The notes under the pieces are model-generated. The model searched no databases, was not told the origin of the DNA, and saw only the letters and a list, made by a program, of their open reading frames with translations. The position numbers and the translations under genes are program-made. From Flavobacteriales bacterium (GTDB lineage: Bacteria; Bacteroidota; Bacteroidia; Flavobacteriales_F; PHOS-HE28), in assembly GCA_020635655.1 (NCBI GenBank), contig JACJZI010000010.1, positions 92,331 through 156,330 on the forward strand: DNA of 64,000 bases. Direction: 5' to 3'. Positions within the stretch are counted from its first letter, which is position 1. Each line of letters starts with the position of its first letter. This document shows, piece after piece, positions 1 through 7,844 of the stretch.

Positions 1-945
1 CTGCTCCATGTCGGCCACCTTGTTCTCGATCTTGAAGGCCTGCATCCGTCCTTCGGATTCACGAAGCTTGTCGAACACCGTGTCCTTCTGGGTCTCGATG
101 AAGCGAAGCACGCTCTTGGCGCTTTCGCTCTTGCGCTCCACGTCGTAGTCGATGAAGGTGTTCGCCATGGCCCGCACCAGGTCCCGTGCCAGCGCGGGAT
201 TGTTGTCCTTGCACTTGATCTCGACGGTCTTCGCGTTGTTGTCAGCGATCGCCACGCTCAGTTGCTTGGAGTAGGTGTTCACCAATGACTGGGGATCATT
301 GATGCGAAAGAACAGCTCTGTGCTCGAAGGATCCTCCACTGCCGCCAGGGGACCTTGCAGCACGATCCGGCAGGTGAAGTGGGGGGTCCGCAACTGGTCA
401 TCCAGGTCGTAGGTCCCTGAATAGGTATCCTCGCCAAGGGCGTAGTGAAGGACGGCCTTTTTGTTCGCCGTGATATCGATGAAGATCGGCACGTCCAGGA
501 TCCGGTCGTTCAGCACGGTGATGTCCAACACCCGGAAGAACGAGCTCGTGTAGAGCTCCTTGGTCAGGATCTGTCCCTTGTTGTAGTAGCTCACCTGCAA
601 GGGCAGCTTCTTCAGGGCCATTTCCAGGAAGAACTTGGAGCGGAGCAGTTCCACGTCCGCTCCCAGGTTGTTGTCCTCCATGAATTCGTTGACCTGGAGC
701 ACCTTCTGCGCCGTGTTGGTATCGCCGATCTGCAGGATCGTGCGCGATTCGAAGGTGGGGGCCGTGTAGCGCAGATAGATGTAGGCCGCGGCCAGTGAGA
801 GACTGATGGTCAGCAGGATCCACAGGAGCGAGCGCCGCAGGATGTGGAGGAACAGGCCGAGCTCGAACTCATTGCTGAAGTTCGTGATGCGCTCCCGATA
901 GCTTTCGAAATTGAGGTTGCGCTGGCTGATGTCCTCGCTCAGCAT
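1..945 (-). CDS. Wzc-like polysaccharide copolymerase / tyrosine autokinase, N-terminal part (cut by window edge)
   Basis: This frame runs off the left edge; 315 residues are visible. The start at 945 (MLSEDISQRN) lies 8 bp after the stop of the upstream OPX gene. The visible part has a cytoplasmic N-terminus, a membrane segment at about residues 36-58, then a long periplasmic stretch with the Wzz-like pattern (ESRTILQIGD, LRSKFFLEMALKKLP, a helix with FIETQKDTVFDKLRESE). Known family members control chain length of exported exopolysaccharide and usually carry a cytoplasmic tyrosine kinase domain; that part is outside the window, so kinase activity is inferred. Its pairing with an OPX lipoprotein supports a Wzx/Wzy-type export apparatus. 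Confidence 0.88.
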   Translation of the reverse strand, partial: MLSEDISQRNLNFESYRERITNFSNEFELGLFLHILRRSLLWILLTISLSLAAAYIYLRYTAPTFESRTILQIGDTNTAQKVLQVNEFMEDNNLGADVELLRSKFFLEMALKKLPLQVSYYNKGQILTKELYTSSFFRVLDITVLNDRILDVPIFIDITANKKAVLHYALGEDTYSGTYDLDDQLRTPHFTCRIVLQGPLAAVEDPSSTELFFRINDPQSLVNTYSKQLSVAIADNNAKTVEIKCKDNNPALARDLVRAMANTFIDYDVERKSESAKSVLRFIETQKDTVFDKLRESEGRMQAFKIENKVADMEQ

Positions 946-953
946 GGCAGCGC

Positions 954-1727
954 CTATTGGAATCCACGGACAATGCCCAGCACCAGCACGGCGCTCGTGA
1001 GCAGGGTGATGATCGGGTTCAGATCGTAGAGCAGTTCACGCGCGAGTTCGGGGTTGGGCTCCACATACACGATATCGTCGCCCTGCATCACCATGTCCGC
1101 GTACTTCAGACCGTCGATGTCGGACATGTCGAACTCATAGACATCCCGGGTGCCGTCCTTCATCTTGCGGAAGATCTTGACATGGGCGGCATGGCCCCGC
1201 TTGGAGACTCCCCCCGCCATGGCGATCGCCTCCATGAGCGTGGTGTTGTTGTTCTCCAGCGGGATCACCTTGGCATCGCCGCCACCACCGGGGAAGACGA
1301 TCACCCGCCGGTTGATCACCTGCAATTGGACGTACGGTCGGTTGTAATACTGCACGTAGGCCTCCTCCAGGAACATCTCGGCCTCGCGCACGGTCATGCC
1401 TGCCACCGGCACATACCCCAGCAAGGGCAGTTTCACCATGCCGTCGAACTGCACCAGGTAGTTGTACGTGACCCGGCTCAGGTTCCTGGCGGCGTCCTGG
1501 CTGGTGCCCGAGGTCATGTCGATCATCTTGAACCCGTCGTTGGAGAAGAGACGGAACTGCAGGTAGTCGTTCGGTTGGATCTTGAACTGGGGGTCGATGG
1601 AGTCCGGCGGCGTATCGAACTGGTAGTCCAGGGGTGTCTTGAACATGATGTCCCGGTTGATCGTGCAACCGGAGAGCACCCCGATCGCCAATACCAGCAG
1701 GGGCCACAGCCTGACCAATTTCCGCAT
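954..1727 (-). CDS. OPX family polysaccharide export lipoprotein (Wza/KpsD-like)
   Basis: Outer-membrane polysaccharide export protein. The N-terminus (MRKLVRLWPLL...VLSGC) is a lipoprotein signal with lipobox LSGC. A Poly_export domain follows (QPNDYLQFRLFSNDG, then VKLPLLGYVPVAGMTVREAE), then an SLBB-type domain (RRVIVFPGGGGDAKVIPL...AIAMAGGVSKRGHAAHVKIFR). A C-terminal hydrophobic helix (IITLLTSAVLVLGIV) is common in Bacteroidota members. An in-frame ATG lies five codons earlier at 1742, but it overlaps a TACTTTTG promoter-like box at 1732-1739, so the ATG at 1727 is preferred (257 aa). It is probably translated with the Wzc-like gene 8 bp downstream. Confidence 0.9.
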   Translation of the reverse strand: MRKLVRLWPLLVLAIGVLSGCTINRDIMFKTPLDYQFDTPPDSIDPQFKIQPNDYLQFRLFSNDGFKMIDMTSGTSQDAARNLSRVTYNYLVQFDGMVKLPLLGYVPVAGMTVREAEMFLEEAYVQYYNRPYVQLQVINRRVIVFPGGGGDAKVIPLENNNTTLMEAIAMAGGVSKRGHAAHVKIFRKMKDGTRDVYEFDMSDIDGLKYADMVMQGDDIVYVEPNPELARELLYDLNPIITLLTSAVLVLGIVRGFQ

Positions 1728-1756
1728 CGCGCAAAAGTACATGTTCGGCCCTTCGG

Positions 1757-2983
1757 TCAGCCGAGCAGTTCGCCGTATAGACGGGCCATGTCGTCGACCA
1801 GGCGGGTGTAGTGGTACTTGTTGCGCACGTGCGCCCAGCCGCCACCACCCATGCGCTGGCGCAGATCGGCATCATCCACCAGCCGCAGCAGGTGTTCGGC
1901 CATCCGGTCCACATCGTCGGTGCCGCTCAGCAAGGCGGTCGATCCGGGCACCACCACGTTCTCGATGCCGCCCACGTTGGTCGATACGATGGGCCTGTCC
2001 GCGGCCTGGGCCTCGATCAGGCTCACCGGCGTGCCCTCGTTCAGGCTGGTCAGCATCACCACGTCCAGACCGGCCATCACGATGTCCACCTCACGGATCC
2101 AACTGGTGAACGTCAGCGTAGCCGGCGCCACCATGGGCTTGCCGTTCACACCGTGGCCGAACCCGTGGCCATTGAACACCGGCCCCGATACCTGGGCCAT
2201 CCCCAGCTCGCGGGCGCGCTGCTCCAGCCGGTCGCGTTCCTCGCCATCGCCGATGATGAAGCCCCGCACCCGCCGGTCGGTGCGCCGCTCCACGGCCCGG
2301 AGCACCTCCAGGAACAGATCATGGTTCTTGATCGGTACCAGCCGTCCGATGATGCCCACCGCGATCTCGTCCGGTCCGATGCCGTACACACGACGGAAAA
2401 GCGCCCGCTTGGCGACCATGTCCTCGCGGAACCGGCTGAGGTCGAAGCCCAGGGGCACCACGCGCACCTTGTCCGCCGTGGTGATGCGGTGCTCGTCCAC
2501 AAGCTCCTCCTTCTGTTTTTCGCTGATCGCCACGATGCGGTCGCTCTTCCGTGCCAGGTAGCGCTCGATGTTCTTGTACAAGTTGGTGCGCAGCTGCCCG
2601 AAATAGCTGTGGAACACGTGGCCGTGGAAGGTGTGGACGATGGCCTTCACGCCCATCTCCGCCGCCGCCATCCGGCCCACCGCGCCCGCCTTGCTGGCAT
2701 GGGTGTGCACGATGTCCGGTTCGAAGTCCTTAATCAGCTGCTTGATCCGCCGGTAGGCCGAACGGTCCCGCCAGGGGGCGATGTCGCGACGCATCTCCGG
2801 CAGGATCAGCGGCTCCACGCCCAGGTCCTGCAGGATATGCCTGCTGCCCTCCTCGCTGGCGTCCCACATGCCGCCGACCAGCAGGGTCTCATACTCCGGC
2901 GGCAGATACCGGGTCAGATAGGCGGCGTTGTGCGTGGGACCGCCGAGGTTGAACCGATTGATGATGCGAAGGACCTTGATCAT
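1757..2983 (-). CDS. GT4 family glycosyltransferase
   Basis: GT-B fold retaining glycosyltransferase of 408 aa, likely adding a sugar during exopolysaccharide repeat assembly in the cytoplasm. The N-terminal half begins with IINRFNLGGPTHNAAYL, the acceptor-binding loop, and contains DIVHTHASKAGAVGR and HTFHGHVF. The C-terminal half has the nucleotide-sugar region: GRLVPIKNHDLFLEVL, then EGTPVSLIEAQAADRPIVSTNVGGI with the conserved Glu pair region. A glycine-rich insertion (FNGHGFGHGVNGKP) between these is unusual. It ends 30 bp before the OPX gene and starts 30 bp after asnB, so these genes look like one operon. A TAATTTTCG promoter-like box lies at 3009-3017. The sugar substrate cannot be told from sequence. 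Confidence 0.9.
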   Translation of the reverse strand: MIKVLRIINRFNLGGPTHNAAYLTRYLPPEYETLLVGGMWDASEEGSRHILQDLGVEPLILPEMRRDIAPWRDRSAYRRIKQLIKDFEPDIVHTHASKAGAVGRMAAAEMGVKAIVHTFHGHVFHSYFGQLRTNLYKNIERYLARKSDRIVAISEKQKEELVDEHRITTADKVRVVPLGFDLSRFREDMVAKRALFRRVYGIGPDEIAVGIIGRLVPIKNHDLFLEVLRAVERRTDRRVRGFIIGDGEERDRLEQRARELGMAQVSGPVFNGHGFGHGVNGKPMVAPATLTFTSWIREVDIVMAGLDVVMLTSLNEGTPVSLIEAQAADRPIVSTNVGGIENVVVPGSTALLSGTDDVDRMAEHLLRLVDDADLRQRMGGGGWAHVRNKYHYTRLVDDMARLYGELLG

Positions 2984-3013
2984 GCTGCACTGCCGCGCGA
3001 ACGCCGGCGAAAA

Positions 3014-4918
3014 TTACGCCTCTTCGGGGGCCTTCGCCGGAGCAGGTCGGCCGGCGTTCCTCCACCACGACATGTAGACGAGCACGGCATGCAAGGTTGC
3101 CTCCGCGCCATCCGGGATCCGGGACCGGACCCTTCCGATGAGCGAACGCACCGCTTCGGGCCGCAGACCGGCCGCCTCCAGGTCCGTTGTGCGCTTTTCC
3201 AATGCGTCCATTTCACCCTGCAGGGGACCCGTGAGGATGGATCGCAACGGCACTTCGAAGCCCTGCTTGCCCCGCTCCAGGGTGACCGTCGGCAGGAGGT
3301 CGCGGAAGGCCTCGCGCACCAGGTGCTTCCCCGAGCCGCGGATGAATTTTCGCTCGGCGGGCAGGCCGAAGGCGAAGGCCACCACGCGGTGGTCCAGGAA
3401 GGGGGTGCGCACCTCCAGCGCATGGGCCATGCTGGTCAGGTCCACCTTGTGCAGCATGTCATCGGGCAGCACCGTCAGCAGATCGGCGCGCAACAGGCCG
3501 TTCAGGTCCCGGCCGTCGCCGATGGGTGCCTGGATGCGCTGTTCACGGGCCCGGAAAGCGGTTCCGAAGGCTGGCTGGTCCAACAGGGCCGCCACCTGGT
3601 CCGTTGGCGTAAAGGCCGCCCAGTCCAGATAGCGCTGTTCGGGGGAAAGGGAGGCCGCGCGCGCGAAACGGTCCAATTGGCGGAACGTGTTCGTGAGACG
3701 GCCATTGCGCGAGCGGGGCAGGGTCCGCCACACCGGTCCCAGGGTGGCCACGGCGCGTTCCGCAACCCCGGGGTGCGCCATCCGGAGGGCCGCCTGGTGC
3801 TTGCGGTAGCCTCCGAACACCTCATCGGCGCCGTCACCGCTCAGGGCCACCGTCACGTGCTCTCGGGTGTATCTGTTCAGCACGAACGAGGGCAGGGCCG
3901 AATGGTCCGCGAAGGGCTCATCGATGCAGGCCAGGAGCCCGACATAGTGCGCGGCCAGGTCCTCCGTGCCCAGTGTGATCGTGTGGTGCCGGGAGCCGAT
4001 GTGGCGCGCCACCGCCTCGGCATAGCGTGTCTCGTCGAAGTGCTTCTCACGGTAACCGATGCTGAAGGTCTCCAGGTCCGGCTTGTGGCGGATGGCCAGG
4101 GCCGATACGATGGAGGAATCCAGTCCGCCGCTGAGAAAGGTGCCCGTGGGCACGTCCGCGATCAGGCGCAGCCGCACCGCATCGTCCATCAGTTCGCGCA
4201 GGCGGTCCTTCGGATCGCCAGCGGACCGGGCCGTCGCCACCGCATCGTCCAGATCGTACCAGCGGACCTTGTGCGCGCCCCGTGCATCCACCTGCAGTTG
4301 GTGTCCTGGCTCCAGTTTCCATACGCCCTGCAGGATGCTGAACGGTGCCGGGATGTAGTGGTAGGTGAAGTAGGTGCGCAGCGACACCGGGTCAACGGGC
4401 CCCTGGGCACCCAGGGCCTGCAACGCACGCAATTCGCTGGCGAAGAGGAACCGGCCGTCCTGTTCGCACCACCACAGGGGCTTCACGCCGAACCGATCGC
4501 GGGCCAGGAACAGCGTGTCCTCCTGTGCGTCGTGGATCGCCAGGGCGAAGAAGCCGTTCAGGTCGTGCAGGAACGCCGGCCCCTTCACGGAGTACAGCCG
4601 CAGGGCCACCTCGGTGTCGCTGTGCGAGCGGAAGGTGTGGCCCTGGGCTTCAAGGCCCTTCCGCAGCTCCTGGAAGTTGAAGATCTCGCCGTTGATGACG
4701 ATCGTGTAGCGCCGGCCCTCGTCGGTGAAGGGCTGGTGCCCGGCGGCGCTCGTGTCGATGATGCTCAGGCGCCGATGGCCCAGGACGGCGCGATCGCTCC
4801 GGTAAATGCCTTCGTCATCGGGGCCGCGGTGCGCCACGTAGCGCAGGGCCTCCTGGATCCGGTCATCGGTGGCCGGTCGGGCGGGGTCGAGCTGGTAGGA
4901 TCCGGCGATGCCGCACAT
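3014..4918 (-). CDS. asnB: Asparagine synthetase (glutamine-hydrolysing) family amidotransferase
   Basis: 634 aa. Starts MCGIAG, giving the N-terminal nucleophile Cys2 of class II glutamine amidotransferases; HRGPDDEG, GHRRLSIID and NGEIFNFQELR follow. The C-terminal synthetase domain carries the PP-loop ATP site SGGLDSSIV and LSGDGADEVFGGY. The family transfers ammonia from glutamine to a carboxylate, usually aspartate. Because it sits directly upstream of a GT4 gene and export genes, it may instead amidate a uronic acid in the polysaccharide, as proposed for WbpS/AsnB-like proteins in O-antigen loci; that is inference. The full set of catalytic motifs seems present. Confidence 0.93.
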   Translation of the reverse strand: MCGIAGSYQLDPARPATDDRIQEALRYVAHRGPDDEGIYRSDRAVLGHRRLSIIDTSAAGHQPFTDEGRRYTIVINGEIFNFQELRKGLEAQGHTFRSHSDTEVALRLYSVKGPAFLHDLNGFFALAIHDAQEDTLFLARDRFGVKPLWWCEQDGRFLFASELRALQALGAQGPVDPVSLRTYFTYHYIPAPFSILQGVWKLEPGHQLQVDARGAHKVRWYDLDDAVATARSAGDPKDRLRELMDDAVRLRLIADVPTGTFLSGGLDSSIVSALAIRHKPDLETFSIGYREKHFDETRYAEAVARHIGSRHHTITLGTEDLAAHYVGLLACIDEPFADHSALPSFVLNRYTREHVTVALSGDGADEVFGGYRKHQAALRMAHPGVAERAVATLGPVWRTLPRSRNGRLTNTFRQLDRFARAASLSPEQRYLDWAAFTPTDQVAALLDQPAFGTAFRAREQRIQAPIGDGRDLNGLLRADLLTVLPDDMLHKVDLTSMAHALEVRTPFLDHRVVAFAFGLPAERKFIRGSGKHLVREAFRDLLPTVTLERGKQGFEVPLRSILTGPLQGEMDALEKRTTDLEAAGLRPEAVRSLIGRVRSRIPDGAEATLHAVLVYMSWWRNAGRPAPAKAPEEA

Positions 4919-4930
4919 GCGCTGAAAGTT

Positions 4931-4996
4931 GGAACCTGAATGCGGGGACCGGAAAGCCGGAGGCGGAGCGTCGGCCCGGCCTCTCTTTCAGGTTCC
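4931..4996 (-). terminator. Inverted repeat between lpdA and asnB
   Basis: GGAACCTGAA (4931-4940) pairs perfectly with TTCAGGTTCC (4987-4996); the pairing extends imperfectly outward on both sides to about 20 bp. The 46-nt loop is long and G/C rich. Placed 20 bp after the lpdA stop, it could end lpdA transcription, but no T-tract follows, so it may simply be a repeat element. Confidence 0.35.
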
Positions 4997-5015
4997 AGCC
5001 TTCAAGCTTCGCGTT

Positions 5016-6404
5016 TCACAAATGGATCACCTCGCCGTAGGCCTGGGCCGCGGCCTCCATGATGGCCTCGCTCATCGTGGGGTGCGGGTGCACGGTCTTG
5101 ATGATCTCGTGACCGGTGGTCTCCAGCTTGCGGATACTCACTGCCTCGGCGATCATCTCCGTCACGTTCAGGCCGATCATGTGCGCGCCGAGCAGCTCTC
5201 CGTATTTGGCGTCGAAGATCAGCTTCACGAAACCGTCCGTGTTGCCCGCCGCCTTGGCCTTGCCGCTGGCGCTGTAGGGGAACTTGCCCACCTTGATCTC
5301 CAGGCCCTTCTCCTTGCACTGCTTCTCGGTGTAGCCCACGCTGGCCACCTCGGGCGAGCAATAGGTGCAACCCGGGATGTTGTTGTAGTCCAGGGGCTGC
5401 GGGTCCTGTCCGGCGATCTTCTCCACGCAGATGATGCCCTCCGCGCTGGCCACGTGCGCGAGCGCCTGGCCCGGCGTGCAATCGCCAATGGCATAGTAGC
5501 CGGGGATGTTCGTGGCGTACATGGCGTTCACCACGATCTTGCCCTTGTCGGTGGCGATCCCCACCTCCTCCAGCCCGATCTTTTCCAGGTTGGCCACGAT
5601 GCCCACCGCGCTGAGCACGATGTCGCATTCGATGACCTGCTCGCCTTTCGGGGTCTTCACAGTGACCTTGCAGCCCTTGCCCTTGGTGTCCACCTTGGTC
5701 ACTTCGCTGCCGGTCATCACCTCGATGCCCTGCTTCTTGAAGCTCTTCTCCAGCTGTTTGCTCACCTCCTCGTCCTCCACGGGCACGATGTGCGGCATGA
5801 ACTCCACCAGGGTCACCTTGGTGCCGATGGCGTTGTAGAAGTAGGCGAACTCGCTGCCGATGGCGCCGCTGCCCACCACCACCATGCTTTTGGGCTGCTC
5901 GGGCAGCACCATGGCCTCGCGGTAGCCGATGATCTTCTTGCCGTCCTGCTTCAGTGCAGGCAGCTCGCGGCTGCGGGCGCCCGTGGCGATGATGATGTGC
6001 TTGGCATCCAGCGTCTGCTTCTTGCCCTTGTCGTCCGTCACTTCCAGCTTCCTTCCCGGCAGCAGCTTCCCGGTGCCCATCACCACGTCGATCTTGTTCT
6101 TTTTCATCAGGAAGGCGATGCCCTTGCTGTTGCTGTCGGCCACCTCACGGCTGCGCTTCACCATCCCTCCGAAGTCGGCCTTGGGCGCGCCTACGGTGAT
6201 GCCGTAGTCCTTCGCGTGGGTGATGTACTCGAACACGTTGGCGCTCTTGAGCAGGGCCTTGGTGGGGATGCAACCCCAGTTCAGGCAGATGCCGCCCAGG
6301 CTTTCGCGTTCCACGATGGCGGTCTTCAGGCCGAGTTGGCTGGCGCGAATGGCGGCCACATAGCCGCCGGGGCCACTGCCGAGAACGATGACGTCGTAGC
6401 TCAT
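5016..6404 (-). CDS. lpdA: Dihydrolipoyl dehydrogenase (E3)
   Basis: FAD-dependent E3 component of 2-oxoacid dehydrogenase complexes or the glycine cleavage system; it reoxidises dihydrolipoamide with NAD+. 462 aa. FAD motif GSGPGGYVAA at residues 9-18; redox disulfide GGICLNWGCIPTK with Cys40 and Cys45; NAD motif VVGSGAIGSEFA; second FAD motif AIGDCTPG; C-terminal HPHPTMSEA with the active-site His-Glu pair. The frame stays open 58 codons upstream, but that stretch is proline-rich, low complexity and crosses a heptamer repeat, so MSYDVIVLG at 6404 is the start. A TAATTTCG box lies at 6435-6442. No E1 or E2 gene is nearby. Confidence 0.96.
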   Translation of the reverse strand: MSYDVIVLGSGPGGYVAAIRASQLGLKTAIVERESLGGICLNWGCIPTKALLKSANVFEYITHAKDYGITVGAPKADFGGMVKRSREVADSNSKGIAFLMKKNKIDVVMGTGKLLPGRKLEVTDDKGKKQTLDAKHIIIATGARSRELPALKQDGKKIIGYREAMVLPEQPKSMVVVGSGAIGSEFAYFYNAIGTKVTLVEFMPHIVPVEDEEVSKQLEKSFKKQGIEVMTGSEVTKVDTKGKGCKVTVKTPKGEQVIECDIVLSAVGIVANLEKIGLEEVGIATDKGKIVVNAMYATNIPGYYAIGDCTPGQALAHVASAEGIICVEKIAGQDPQPLDYNNIPGCTYCSPEVASVGYTEKQCKEKGLEIKVGKFPYSASGKAKAAGNTDGFVKLIFDAKYGELLGAHMIGLNVTEMIAEAVSIRKLETTGHEIIKTVHPHPTMSEAIMEAAAQAYGEVIHL

Positions 6405-6520
6405 CGGATGGTGCGGGTCGTTTGGGATGGGCTGCGAAATTAGCATTCCGTTGACGGGCGTATCGGGGTGCGTGAGCGGGTGTCGTGTTGGTGGAAGGGG
6501 AGGGGTGGTGTTGGGATTAT

Positions 6521-6555
6521 GGTCTGAGGTCTGAGGTCTAGGGTCTAGGGTCTGT
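6521..6555. repeat. Five tandem GGTCTNN heptamers
   Basis: Five consecutive 7-bp units (GGTCTGA, GGTCTGA, GGTCTAG, GGTCTAG, GGTCTGT) in the gap between the divergent lpdA and a small membrane protein gene. Short tandem repeats of this kind can change copy number; here the array is outside coding sequence, upstream of both genes. Confidence 0.8.
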
Positions 6556-6635
6556 GGTTCACTGTCGGTCGGAGCCACGCTTCAACTTCCGACCACCCCC
6601 CACTACCTTCGACCCGGACCAAACCACCTGCGGAC

Positions 6636-7130
6636 ATGACGGACGGCTTTCCCCCAGACGACACCGGCACGGCCAAGCGGCCGGACGTGATCACCGGCCT
6701 GGGCATTCTCAGTTTCGTGAACATCGGCCTGTTCCTGGTGATCTATACCCTCGGCCTGTTCAGCATGATGGGCCTGCGATCCATGCCCGAGGACGAGTTC
6801 ATCAGCACCGTGCAGGACAGCATGGCCAAGTTCAGCATCCCGATGCCCGACGACACGATGGCCCAGGTGGACGAGGTGATGCACATCATTTACGCGAGCG
6901 GTGTGCTCCTGATGGCGCTCTATCTCCTGCGCACCATCGCGCGGCTCATCGGCGTTCTGGGCATCTGGCGCGGGCGCAGGCAGGGGCTCACCATCTATGC
7001 CGTGGCGCAGATCGGCGGCATCTTCCTGCCGCACCTGGTATTGCCGTTCAAGTACATGGGGCTGGTCGGTCCGCTGCTCGCCGTGGGCATGGTGGTCCTG
7101 TACAGCACCCAGCGGAGATCCCTCAGCTGA
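6636..7130 (+). CDS. Small membrane protein, four predicted TM segments
   Basis: 164 aa, not assigned to a family with confidence. After a polar N-terminus (MTDGFPPDDTGTAKRPD) there is a hydrophobic helix at about residues 20-45, a soluble loop containing SMAKFSIPMPDDTMAQVDEVMH, then three more helices (about 88-108, 120-138, 140-157). It ends 3 bp before the next gene, which also encodes a helix-rich membrane protein, so the two are probably co-transcribed. No enzymatic motif is visible. Confidence 0.75.
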   Translation: MTDGFPPDDTGTAKRPDVITGLGILSFVNIGLFLVIYTLGLFSMMGLRSMPEDEFISTVQDSMAKFSIPMPDDTMAQVDEVMHIIYASGVLLMALYLLRTIARLIGVLGIWRGRRQGLTIYAVAQIGGIFLPHLVLPFKYMGLVGPLLAVGMVVLYSTQRRSLS

Positions 7131-7133
7131 GCC

Positions 7134-7640
7134 ATGGACCCGACCCTGACGACCGCTCCGGGAACGCAGCTCAGCCCGGAAGATGCCGGCAGCCTCGTGC
7201 GCACCGCCAGATGGGCGCGGTTCCTGGCCATCATCGGTTTCGTGGTGATCGGGCTGATGGTGGTGATGGGCTTCTCCATGGGTTCCCTTTTCGCCATGCT
7301 GGGGAACATGCAGGCGCGCATGACCGATATGGATGCCTTCCCGGTGCTGCCGATGCGCGCGCTCGGCGCGGTGTACACGGTGCTGTTCCTGCTCATCGGC
7401 GCCGTCTACTTCGTGCCCACCCTGCTGCTGTACCAGTTCGCCACGCGCACCCTGCGCAGCCTGGCCGGTCCCTTTGATCCGGGCACCTTCAGCGGTGCGC
7501 TCGCCGCGCAGCGTCGGCTGTACAAATTCATCGGCATCCTGCTCATCATCGTGCTCGCGTTCTACCTGGTCGCCATCTTGTTCATGCTGCTGGCCGGGGG
7601 CATGGCGGCGATGATGTCCGCGGGGAGCGGCATGTCTTAG
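7134..7640 (+). CDS. DUF5362-like membrane protein
   Basis: 168 aa. The pattern matches what I recall of the DUF5362 family: a soluble N-terminus, LVRTARWARFLAIIGFVVIGLMVVMGF (first helix), a second helix pair with YFVPTLLLYQFATRTLRSL, then an amphipathic linker (FSGALAAQRRLYKFIGIL) and a final helix. The known family is uncharacterised and found in Bacteroidota membranes. Forms a two-gene unit with the preceding membrane protein. The family call is from memory of the pattern rather than a search. Confidence 0.72.
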   Translation: MDPTLTTAPGTQLSPEDAGSLVRTARWARFLAIIGFVVIGLMVVMGFSMGSLFAMLGNMQARMTDMDAFPVLPMRALGAVYTVLFLLIGAVYFVPTLLLYQFATRTLRSLAGPFDPGTFSGALAAQRRLYKFIGILLIIVLAFYLVAILFMLLAGGMAAMMSAGSGMS

Positions 7641-7678
7641 CGGGCGCGTCCGGCCCCATCATTGCTGGTGCGGCCGCC

Positions 7679-7759
7679 TCATTCCACCACGGACCGGGCG
7701 ATGGCGTGATGAAGCCCGTCATCGGCGGACAGGAGGTACATGCCCGGATGCAGCCCGTT
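7679..7759 (-). pseudogene. Possible relic of a T9SS C-terminal sorting domain
   Basis: On the minus strand the last 26 codons before a stop read NGLHPGMYLLSADDG...RSVVE, which resembles the final strands of T9SS type A sorting domains (LxPGxYxLxxxDG...xxxVVE). No continuous gene body of that kind lies upstream in this frame; further upstream the frame becomes antisense to the IgGFc-binding-like gene. It may be the leftover tail of a deleted cargo gene. A chance match cannot be excluded. Confidence 0.35.
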
Positions 7760-7844
7760 GCGGTACAAGCGATGGATCGCCCGCCGGAAGTGCGTTGCCG
7801 GGCAAGGAGACGGCCTCCGATCGATCCATTCGGTACATTCGAAC

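Noticed and set aside
1811..4939. Very long open frame (over 1000 codons) on the plus strand
   Set aside because: It is antisense to the GT4 and asnB genes, His/Arg/Gln-rich without domains, and typical of GC-rich third-position shadows.
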